Of a stretch of DNA of 64,000 nt, positions 34,220 to 41,014 are shown in pieces. Every line of letters starts with the position of its first letter. The stretch's first letter is position 1. A model generated the notes under the pieces. The model ran no database searches. It was given only the letters and a program-made list of their open reading frames with translations, and was not told where the DNA came from. Location: contig DASXLL010000009.1 of assembly GCA_036496265.1 (NCBI GenBank), forward strand, positions 1-64,000, read 5' to 3'. The DNA comes from CAYLLN01 sp036496265. GTDB lineage: Bacteria > Planctomycetota > Planctomycetia > Pirellulales > Pirellulaceae. The position numbers and the translations under genes are program-made.

Positions 34220-35440
34220 TTAGCGGTCCAACTCGGCCGCAATAATGTTCAAACTTCCCAACACCGCGACTACATCGCTCAGCGTGTGGCCGCGGATCAA
34301 CTCGGGAAACAACGCAAAGTGAATGTACGATGGTGGTCGGCAGCGAGCGCGGTAGGCGACGTTGCTGCCGTCGCCGGCGACGTAAAAGCCGAGTTCGCCG
34401 TTGGGCGACTCGATCGCCGCGTAGGTTTCTTCGTTGGGCACCTCGAAACCGCGATTGGTCATCACCAACTCGAAATGTGTGATCGTGCCTTCGATGGTTT
34501 GATAGACCTGGGCTTTGTTCGGCAGCGTCATTCGCTCATCGACACCCACATTGATCGAGCCAGCCGGAATATTTTCGATCGCCTGCTCGACAATGCGCAA
34601 GCTCTCCCGCATCTCGGCCATCCGCAGGTAATAGCGGGCAAAGCAATCGCCGGCCGTTGAACAGCAGACCTGAAAATCGAAGTCGGAATAAGCGAGGTAC
34701 GGCTCATCTTTCCGCAGATCGCGGGTGACGCCACTGGCGCGAGCGATCGGCCCCGTCGCGCTCATGTTCGTCGCCCGCTCCTTGCTCAAGATGCCGACGC
34801 CCTTCGTGCGATCGACGAAAATGCGGTTGCGATTGAGCAGCCGCTCCATATCTTCGAGCGTCTGCGGGAAGTTCTTGATGAACGTGCGAATCTTCTCGAT
34901 AACCAGCGGCGTGAAGTCATACGCCAAACCGCCGACGCGCGTCAGGCTCGGATGAAACCGCTGGCCCGAGAGCGTCTCAAAAATGTCGTAGAGGACTTCC
35001 CGCTGATAGAAGGCGTACAGGAAGAACGTGAACGCGCCGACATCGAGTCCCATCGCGCCCGTCGCGAGCAAATGATCGCTGATGCGGGCCAACTCCGCGA
35101 CGATCGTGCGGATGTATTTGCAGCGGGGCGTGATCTCGATGCCGAGGAGCTTTTCGACCGCGCCGTGCCAGGCAACATTGTTCGCGACCGGCGAGATGTA
35201 ATTCATGCGATCGGTGATCGTCACATATTGGTTGTAGTCGAGGTGCTCGCCTTCCTTTTCGAAGCCGCTGTGCAAAAAGCCGATATCCGGAACGGCGTCC
35301 ACCACCCGCTCGCCATCGAGCTTCAGCACCAGCCGCAGCGTCGTGTGCGTCGCGGGATGCTGCGGGCCGAAGTTGAGCGTCCAGAGATAATCCTCTTTGG
35401 ACTCAAGCTCGGCGTCGGTAATCGGTTCGGCGATTGACAT
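34220..35440 (-). CDS. nuoD: NADH-quinone oxidoreductase subunit D
   Basis: The 406-residue 49-kDa-type subunit of complex I, related to hydrogenase large subunits and forming the quinone site with NuoB. Start at the ATG at 35440; an ATG three codons upstream lies in a repeat. Motifs: NFGPQHPATHTTLRLVL, FLHSGFEKEGEHLDYNQYV, ARISDHLLATGAMGLDVGAFT, and the C-terminal SYIHFALFPELIRGHTLSDVVAVLGSLN. The usual HRGxEK reads HSGFEK here. Confidence 0.95.
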   Translation of the reverse strand: MSIAEPITDAELESKEDYLWTLNFGPQHPATHTTLRLVLKLDGERVVDAVPDIGFLHSGFEKEGEHLDYNQYVTITDRMNYISPVANNVAWHGAVEKLLGIEITPRCKYIRTIVAELARISDHLLATGAMGLDVGAFTFFLYAFYQREVLYDIFETLSGQRFHPSLTRVGGLAYDFTPLVIEKIRTFIKNFPQTLEDMERLLNRNRIFVDRTKGVGILSKERATNMSATGPIARASGVTRDLRKDEPYLAYSDFDFQVCCSTAGDCFARYYLRMAEMRESLRIVEQAIENIPAGSINVGVDERMTLPNKAQVYQTIEGTITHFELVMTNRGFEVPNEETYAAIESPNGELGFYVAGDGSNVAYRARCRPPSYIHFALFPELIRGHTLSDVVAVLGSLNIIAAELDR

Positions 35441-35442
35441 CG

Positions 35443-35512
35443 TTGTCATTTGTCATTTGTCACTTGTCATTTGTCATTCCGTCCAGTGACAAGTGACTAA
35501 TGACCAATGACC
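35443..35512. repeat. TTTGTCACTTGTCATTTGTC repeat in the nuoC-nuoD gap
   Basis: Tandem TTGTCATTTGTCACTTGTCA units followed by the complementary CAGTGACAAGTGACTAATGA; the two halves can pair. It occupies the whole nuoC-nuoD gap and includes an alternative nuoD ATG. Confidence 0.8.
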
Positions 35513-35515
35513 CTT

Positions 35516-36016
35516 CTACGCTTCGGTTCTAGCGATCCTTTGAAAATTGTGCCGCTCGCCGCGGCCTTGGAGGGGATAGTCTTTGCGGAGAGGGAAAGCA
35601 GCGAACTCTTCCGGCATCAGAATTCGCCGCAGGTCCGGATGGCCGGCGAAAATTATGCCGAACATGTCATAGACCTCCCGCTCCAGCCAATCGGCGCCCG
35701 CCCACAGCGGAAACATGGTCGGCACGGTCAAATCGGGCTCATCCAAATACACCCGGACAGTCAGACGTTCATTCGTCGCTGTATTGGCCAGTAAATAGAC
35801 CAGGCCGAAGCGGTGCGCAGCGTCACGATATTTCAAGTAGTCCACGCACGTCACATCGACAAGCAAATCGAAACCGCGACTCGCTTTCAGTAGCCGCATC
35901 GCATCCAGCAGCTTGTCCTTGCCGACCACCGCCCGCGTATCGCCACGAAACTCGCTCATCGGCAATTCGCCGCAGCAAGCTTTCAAGGCATCGATCGTTT
36001 GTTGATCCGCTGTCAT
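35516..36016 (-). CDS. nuoC: NADH-quinone oxidoreductase subunit C
   Basis: A 166-residue 30-kDa-type subunit of complex I. The ATG at 36016 is chosen because the preceding open codons lie in an AT-rich repeat. Family signature region: YLANTATNERLTVRVYLDEP, then FPLWAGADWLEREVYDMFGI and FAGHPDLRRILMPEEFAAFP. It is separate from nuoD, as in most bacteria outside the enterobacteria. Confidence 0.93.
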   Translation of the reverse strand: MTADQQTIDALKACCGELPMSEFRGDTRAVVGKDKLLDAMRLLKASRGFDLLVDVTCVDYLKYRDAAHRFGLVYLLANTATNERLTVRVYLDEPDLTVPTMFPLWAGADWLEREVYDMFGIIFAGHPDLRRILMPEEFAAFPLRKDYPLQGRGERHNFQRIARTEA

Positions 36017-36160
36017 GAAATCACAAACTACAAGCACCAAATCACAAACAAACTCAAAGCTCAAATGGACAATGACCCAATTGGGACTGGTTACTCATTG
36101 GAATTCGAAGCTTAGATATTGTTTGTGACTTGATAATTGGTTCTTGGAGCTTCTAAATTC
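36017..36160. repeat. AT-rich interspersed repeat spanning the nuoB-nuoC junction
   Basis: ATCACAAACTACAAGCACC and CAAATCACAAACAAACTC on the left, TTGTTTGTGACTTGATAATT on the right; related to 3571-3721. The right part overlaps the 3' end of nuoB and encodes its last residues (NLEAPRTNYQVTNNI). Confidence 0.75.
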
Positions 36161-36729
36161 ACCGCATCCGTTTTCGGCGGCACAAACGTCTTGCGACCAT
36201 ATAGCGGCAACTCCTGCAGCGCCCGTTTTGTTTGCTGCCGAGAACGGACGTCGAATTCGGTTCCTGAAATCGTTCCGCCCCGCTGAATCTGATCTTGCAG
36301 ATCGATGACCGCCTGGATCACTTGCTCCGGCCGCGGCGGGCAGCCGGGGATATAGATGTCAACCGGAATGAAGCGATCGATGCCTTGGACTGTGGCATAA
36401 TTGTCGAATACGCCACCCGTCGAGGCACAGGCTCCCATCGAGATGCACCATTTCGGCTCATGCATCTGCATCCAGATCCGCTGCAGCACCGGCAGCATTT
36501 TCATGCACACGCGGCCGGCAACGATCATCAGGTCCGCCTGCCGCGGGCTAAAGCGCATTGCCTCGGCGCCAAACCGGGCAATGTCGAATTTGCTCGCCCC
36601 GGTCGCCATGAACTCAATCCCGCAACACGCAGTGGCAAACGGCAGCGGCCACAAGCTGTTCTTGCGGCACCAATTGGCCAGCGCATCGAGCTGAGTCACA
36701 ACGACGTTTTCCGGCGGGGCTACTGCCAC
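36112..36729 (-). CDS. nuoB: NADH-quinone oxidoreductase subunit B
   Basis: The 205-residue subunit carrying the terminal [4Fe-4S] cluster N2 of complex I. Ligands: CC in FATACCGIEFM, the Cys in VAGRVCMKM, and the Cys in YIPGCPPRPE. The region WCISMGACASTGG is conserved. It overlaps the nuoA end by 10 bases. The last 15 or so residues are encoded by an interspersed repeat and are not expected to be conserved. Confidence 0.95.
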   Translation of the reverse strand: MAVAPPENVVVTQLDALANWCRKNSLWPLPFATACCGIEFMATGASKFDIARFGAEAMRFSPRQADLMIVAGRVCMKMLPVLQRIWMQMHEPKWCISMGACASTGGVFDNYATVQGIDRFIPVDIYIPGCPPRPEQVIQAVIDLQDQIQRGGTISGTEFDVRSRQQTKRALQELPLYGRKTFVPPKTDAVNLEAPRTNYQVTNNI

Positions 36730-37130
36730 TGAAACACCCCCCGCCGCCAGGCATAAACCAAACCCGCCGCCAGCAGGGCAAGGAAAACCATGACTTCGCC
36801 GAAGACCAACGATCGCGTCAGGCCAATGTTGGTTGCCATCGCCAGCGAAACGGCCTGATCGATCCCCGCCGCATCCCGGCTGGCAACCGCCCAGGGATAT
36901 AAGAAGAGCAATTCCACATCGAACACAAGGAACGCGATCGCCACTAAGTTGAAGCGGACATCGAACTTACGGTGCGTATCGCCGATCGGGTCCATGCCGC
37001 TCTCATACGGCATCTGCTTCACGGCGCTTTGCCGCCGCGGCCCAATTAGCGATCCGGCCACGAGCATCCCAACGGCCAGCGCCGTCGCAACAGCAATGAA
37101 GAGCAGAATCGGGATCAATCCGTTGTCCAT
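36720..37130 (-). CDS. nuoA: NADH-quinone oxidoreductase subunit A
   Basis: A 136-residue three-helix subunit of complex I and the first gene of the nuo run. The conserved loop PYESGMDPIGDTHRKFDVRF and the following helix IAFLVFDVELLFLYPWAV with the Asp-Glu pair are clear. The leader upstream (37131-37367) carries a palindrome with a -10-like core. Confidence 0.94.
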   Translation of the reverse strand: MDNGLIPILLFIAVATALAVGMLVAGSLIGPRRQSAVKQMPYESGMDPIGDTHRKFDVRFNLVAIAFLVFDVELLFLYPWAVASRDAAGIDQAVSLAMATNIGLTRSLVFGEVMVFLALLAAGLVYAWRRGVFQWQ

Positions 37131-37167
37131 AAGCCGTTTCAGGGCATTAATTTACGTTCGACAATCA

Positions 37168-37193
37168 GACTTTGTGAATTCTATCACGAAGTC
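37168..37193 (-). promoter_or_regulatory. candidate nuo promoter/operator palindrome
   Basis: GACTTTGTGA (37168-37177) and TCACGAAGTC (37184-37193) are inverted with one mismatch around a six-base centre; on the minus strand the centre reads TAGAAT, five of six matches to a -10 box, and the nuoA ATG lies about 50 bases downstream. No good -35 is visible (a CTTTTT-like hexamer at about 17-18 bases). An operator overlapping the -10 is the simplest reading. Confidence 0.45.
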
Positions 37194-37367
37194 TGCCGCA
37201 AAAAAGCCCGGCCGTTCCAGGCCGAGCCAGCCGCCAATCGTATCGCTCGCATTTTGAGCGGTCAATCGGCCATGAGGAGCGTCGATTCGCGAGGGAATGG
37301 CTCGTCTGCGCTGAATCCGCCGTCGCGTGTTACACTAGCACGCACGCCTCCGCCAACTGCAAGACGC

Positions 37368-38030
37368 ATGACGCCCAAATTTGCCCGCGCCGTCGATCCG
37401 ATCTTCTCCACGGTGCTCGACTTGCTCGACCGCATCGACCGCGGGCAGCCGTGCGATCCGGTCGATGAAAAGGCCAAGATCGTCAAATGCTTCGATGCGG
37501 CGAGCGCGGTTCTCGGCCAATCGCCGGAATGGAACGATCTCGCTCGCTACGCGATGTACGCCTGGATCGACTCCGAACTGGCGAAAGTCCGCCCCTGGGA
37601 AGGTCGCGAATGGTGGCATTCCAATTCGCTCGAGCTCGACTACTGGGGCCAGGGTCTGGCAAACGTTGTATTCTTCGAGCGGGCCAAAGAAGCAGCCAAG
37701 CTGTCGTCGAAAGACGCGCTGGAAGTGTTTTACGTCTGCGTCGTCCTGGGCTTTCGCGGCTTCTATGAAAATCTGCCAGAAGGCGACAAAGTTCGTGTCG
37801 TCGAGTCAATCGGCCTGCCGCCGGACCTGCGAAGCTGGATCAGCCAATATGCTCATGCGATCCGACTCGGCCGCGAACTGCCGGTGATTACGGACGCCCG
37901 CCGCCCCGCCGATGTCGCGCCGCCGCGCTACGGCAAACAGATGCTTCTGGGCACGTCATTGCTCGTGGCCATCATTGCCGGAATTGCTGTCGCCATGCTT
38001 GTTGTTGTAATTCGCACGGGTTCTGGCTAG
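37368..38030 (+). CDS. DotU/TssL-like (IcmH family) membrane protein
   Basis: A 220-residue protein resembling the DotU/TssL family, which with IcmF/TssM forms the inner-membrane complex of type IVb and type VI secretion systems. The start at 37368 removes a Ser/Pro-rich extension. The family's central helical region is recognisable: YAMYAWIDSELAKV, NSLELDYWGQGLANVVFFER, and DALEVFYVCVVLGFRGFYEN. A single C-terminal membrane segment (about residues 182-207) gives the tail-anchored topology of DotU. The next gene is IcmF-like, 50 bases on. No other secretion gene is in the window. Confidence 0.78.
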   Translation: MTPKFARAVDPIFSTVLDLLDRIDRGQPCDPVDEKAKIVKCFDAASAVLGQSPEWNDLARYAMYAWIDSELAKVRPWEGREWWHSNSLELDYWGQGLANVVFFERAKEAAKLSSKDALEVFYVCVVLGFRGFYENLPEGDKVRVVESIGLPPDLRSWISQYAHAIRLGRELPVITDARRPADVAPPRYGKQMLLGTSLLVAIIAGIAVAMLVVVIRTGSG

Positions 38031-38080
38031 GCTTGCACCGAACGACTGGCGACGACTCCATTTAATGTAGCGCGGTGCGG

Positions 38081-39733
38081 ATGTTCGGCCGACTGATCGA
38101 GATTGTCTCTTATCCGTTTCAACTGCTGTTCTCTGCGCCCGTCGCCGTTTTGACCGCTTCGCGGGCAGTCCGCGCCTTCTCACTGCCGGCTCGCGCCGCG
38201 CTGGCCGTCGCCCTGTTCATGGTGCTGCTGACGATTGTCGGCACACTTCTATCCAGCCCGCTCGTGCGGCACGATGCCCCCGACATGCGGACGATTCTCT
38301 GGACCTATACGCTGCCCATCGCCATCTGCACGCTAATCACGCCGCCAATTGTCTATATCGCCGTGTGGCTGTGGAGCGAGGGACGCTCGGGCCGCTTTCC
38401 CGATATCGACCGAGCCTGGCGCGAAGGCGTCGAAGCACTAGCCCGCGAAGGATTGTCGCTGGCCGAAGCGCCGGTTTTCCTGGTGCTGGGCTTGCGCAAT
38501 GAGCGGCAGGTGCGGGCGTTCATGAATGCCACCGGCCTGCAGTTCGCCGTGTTCGGCGCGCCGGAAGGCGGCTCCAACCCACTCTATTTCTACGCCATCA
38601 AAAACTATCAGCTCAAACGCGATGAATCGTGGAACGCCATTTACCTCATGCTCACCGACGCCAGCCAGACGAGCAAATTGGTCGCGCTTGCCGCGGAATC
38701 GAGCGGCCGCGAACGGGCGATGAGGCCGCCCGAGGACACAGTCCGGATGAGCCAAATCCGCGAATCGTCGAGCAGCGACACGCCGCGGGTGCAGACCATG
38801 GAGCAAATGCGGGGCACCGTCGCCGGACCGCCCGCCGCCGCGCCACTGGCCCGGCAGGCGCCGATTAACATGCGCGGCACGATGGATCTCAGCGATTCGC
38901 GCGGCGGCTCCGAGTCGAACGCAGGACACGCGGTGGAAAGCTCGCTCGTGCTCGACAAAATCGACGAAAGCCGGCAAACCGAACGGCTGGGCCATGTTTG
39001 CCGGCTGCTGGAACGCGTTCGCGATCCGTATTGCACGCTGAATGGAATCCTGGTCGTCACGCCGTTCGGGCTGTTGCGTCGCGGTCATGAGCAAGTTCGT
39101 CATTTGGCCAATGCGACGCGACAGGACCTGCGGACGATTCAAAGCCGGGCTCATATCCGCTGCCCGGTGATCTCGCTCGTCGGAGGCCTGGAGCACGAGG
39201 CCGGCTTTGGCGAGCTCATCCGCCGTGTCGGCACGGGGCCTGCGCTCGAGCAGCGGATTGGCATGCGCTTCGAGCCCTGGAACCTCGCCACGCGCGAGCG
39301 GATGGAAGCGCTCGCCGTTCATGCCTGCGATCGGATTGAGGGCAATGTGTATGACCTCTACAAAATGCACGACGGTTACAATAAACCGGGCAACGGAAAG
39401 CTCTATAATTTGCTGTGCCGCACGCGAACAGGATTTTCTGATCTGCTCAAGTCGTATTTGGGCGGAGCATTCGCTCAACAAGATCCCGAGGAGCGACCGA
39501 TGCTTTTTGCCGGCTGCTATTTCGCCGCCACCGGCGAAATCGAACGGTTGCAAGGTTTTTTGAAGGCCGTGCTGGCCGACCGCATGCTCGAAAATCAAGA
39601 CGATCTGCAATGGACCGACGAGGCGCGGGGGCAGGATCAAGCCCGCGAGGCATGGGCTCGCGTTGGCATGGTTGCGGCTGGCCTCTTGGTGATTGCGACT
39701 GGTGTTTTGACGTATCGACTTTTCCGGCGATAG
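38081..39733 (+). CDS. shortened IcmF/TssM-like membrane protein with degenerate nucleotide site
   Basis: A 550-residue protein matching the N-terminal part of IcmF/TssM (usually about 1,100-1,300 residues). Two membrane segments (about 27-58 and 70-97) are followed by a cytoplasmic domain with a recognisable order: DRAWREGVEALAREGLSL, APVFLVLGLRNERQVRAFMN where a P-loop would be, CTLNGILVVTPFGLL, and IRCPVISLVGGLEHEAGF. The P-loop GxxGxGKT is missing. Instead of the large periplasmic part there is a final membrane segment (about 525-547) and a short tail. A GTG six bases upstream could also start it. Confidence 0.75.
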   Translation: MFGRLIEIVSYPFQLLFSAPVAVLTASRAVRAFSLPARAALAVALFMVLLTIVGTLLSSPLVRHDAPDMRTILWTYTLPIAICTLITPPIVYIAVWLWSEGRSGRFPDIDRAWREGVEALAREGLSLAEAPVFLVLGLRNERQVRAFMNATGLQFAVFGAPEGGSNPLYFYAIKNYQLKRDESWNAIYLMLTDASQTSKLVALAAESSGRERAMRPPEDTVRMSQIRESSSSDTPRVQTMEQMRGTVAGPPAAAPLARQAPINMRGTMDLSDSRGGSESNAGHAVESSLVLDKIDESRQTERLGHVCRLLERVRDPYCTLNGILVVTPFGLLRRGHEQVRHLANATRQDLRTIQSRAHIRCPVISLVGGLEHEAGFGELIRRVGTGPALEQRIGMRFEPWNLATRERMEALAVHACDRIEGNVYDLYKMHDGYNKPGNGKLYNLLCRTRTGFSDLLKSYLGGAFAQQDPEERPMLFAGCYFAATGEIERLQGFLKAVLADRMLENQDDLQWTDEARGQDQAREAWARVGMVAAGLLVIATGVLTYRLFRR

Positions 39734-39754
39734 GATGAGCCGAACGAGGGCCCT

Positions 39755-40165
39755 ATGTCTTCCGGCCACATGTCTTCTGGCGACAACGCGCGGCGCGACG
39801 AAAAAATCGAAAACAATCGCGAGGACTTGCCTCCTGAGCCCACTGGTGATTTGCCTGCGGATGTGCTGTCGGAAATCGTTGCCGAAACGACGGCCCAACT
39901 TGCATCGGCAGAACCGATTGACCCGGCTTTGCATGCGGCGATGGTCGCGATCGCTCGCGAATATGCAGGCCATCCGATGACGGTCGAACCGGGGGGCGCC
40001 GCGCTGTTAGCGGCAGTTCTCCAGCATCAGTTTTCGTTCTTGGCGACTCGCCCGGCGCTACTCAATCGCGCAGCCAAGACGGTCGCCGAATCGCTGCTCG
40101 CCGATTTGACCGCTCGCCGCCGCCTGGAACATGTCTGGGCGAAATTGCTGGAGGAAGTGGCATGA
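39755..40165 (+). CDS. 136-residue unknown protein of the DotU/IcmF/sigma cassette
   Basis: A soluble, acidic then helical protein. GAGGG lies upstream of the ATG at 39755; an ATG five codons later is possible. After a hydrophilic start (about 1-40) comes a helical region with LHAAMVAIAREYAGHPMTV and ALLNRAAKTVAESLLADLTA. No domain recognised. It lies 21 bases after the IcmF-like gene and overlaps the sigma factor gene by ATGA, so it is translationally coupled. Candidate roles are an anti-sigma factor or a cytoplasmic partner of the membrane complex; both are inference. Confidence 0.6.
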   Translation: MSSGHMSSGDNARRDEKIENNREDLPPEPTGDLPADVLSEIVAETTAQLASAEPIDPALHAAMVAIAREYAGHPMTVEPGGAALLAAVLQHQFSFLATRPALLNRAAKTVAESLLADLTARRRLEHVWAKLLEEVA

Positions 40166-40854
40166 GCGGCGGGCAGCGGCATCCCGACGAGCTCGTTTTT
40201 GGTCATCAGGGCCTCGTCAAAGCGATCGCCCGCGGCATTCACCGCAGCTTTCCAAGCTTTATCGAATTGGATGATCTCATCGGTTATGGGCAGCTTGGCT
40301 TGACCCAAGCCGCGCGGGATTTTGATCCCGACCGCGGCGTTCAGTTTTCGACCTTTGCCTACTACCGCATTCGCGGCGCGATTCTCGACGGCGCGAATCA
40401 GATGAACTGGCTCAAGCGGACGACCGTGGCTGGCAGCGGGTATGAGCGGATGAGCGGTGATGTGCTGGCCACCGATGCGGCCGATTCGGCCGCGGCTGCC
40501 GGGCGGCCGGACGACGCACACTGGCTCAGCGGCGTCGGTGGCAAGCTGGCGATGGTGTTTTTCCTCAGCCAAGCCGGTGAGGATGGGGAAGCCAGCGCGG
40601 AGGTCGCCGACGCCCAGGCCGAAATGCCGCTGGAAAGTCTGCTGGACGATGAGCTCAAGCAATCGCTGCGGACAGCAATCGACGAGCTGCCCGCTGATGC
40701 GAGACAGCTTATTCACGGCACATATTTCGAAGGCAAAACGCTCAAAGACGCCGGCGAATCGCTCGGCATCAGCAAGGCCTGGGCCAGCCGGCTGCATGCC
40801 CGCGCTCTCGAACAACTGGCCCGCGGGTTAAAGCGGGCGCATGTTGTGGAGTAA
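40162..40854 (+). CDS. FliA/WhiG-like group 3 sigma factor
   Basis: A 230-residue sigma factor. Region 2 is clear: LVFGHQGLVKAIARGIHR, IELDDLIGYGQLGLTQAARD, GVQFSTFAYYRIRGAILDG and the Trp of NQMNWLKR, as in FliA/SigB-type factors. Region 3 is replaced by a poorly conserved linker (about residues 95-165). Region 4 runs from TAIDELPADARQLI through SLGISKAWASRLHARALEQL. GAGGAAG precedes the ATG. No flagellar gene is nearby. Its target promoters are unknown; linkage to the DotU/IcmF-like genes suggests it controls their partner genes. Confidence 0.88.
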   Translation: MSGGQRHPDELVFGHQGLVKAIARGIHRSFPSFIELDDLIGYGQLGLTQAARDFDPDRGVQFSTFAYYRIRGAILDGANQMNWLKRTTVAGSGYERMSGDVLATDAADSAAAAGRPDDAHWLSGVGGKLAMVFFLSQAGEDGEASAEVADAQAEMPLESLLDDELKQSLRTAIDELPADARQLIHGTYFEGKTLKDAGESLGISKAWASRLHARALEQLARGLKRAHVVE

Positions 40855-40915
40855 TGTCGCCTTTTCCGATCCGCGAAAGGGCGGGCTTTCGAAGGATGAA
40901 AGCCGAAAAAACAAT

Positions 40916-40954
40916 CAGCCGCGACGCTGCCATTAAAGACAATCGTCGCGGCTG
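40916..40954. terminator. inverted repeat between convergent sigma and PDZ genes
   Basis: CAGCCGCGACG (40916-40926) and CGTCGCGGCTG (40944-40954) are exact complements with a 17-base loop. It follows the sigma factor stop at 40854 and lies before the end of the convergent PDZ gene, a typical place for a bidirectional terminator. Confidence 0.6.
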
Positions 40955-41014
40955 GTTGAACTCCGGCGAGCGAGCCTGATCGCCGGTGTGTTTTGTTGTT
41001 GTTTTTTTCGGGCC

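Noticed and set aside
38438..39973. 511-residue open frame opposite the IcmF-like gene
   Set aside because: Antisense shadow; Arg- and Ala-rich, no domain, and it runs across the boundary of two plus-strand genes.
37368..40854. a complete type VI secretion locus
   Set aside because: Only the DotU-like and IcmF-like proteins are present. No Hcp, VgrG, TssB, TssC, TssK or ClpV is found in the window, and the IcmF-like protein lacks its periplasmic part.
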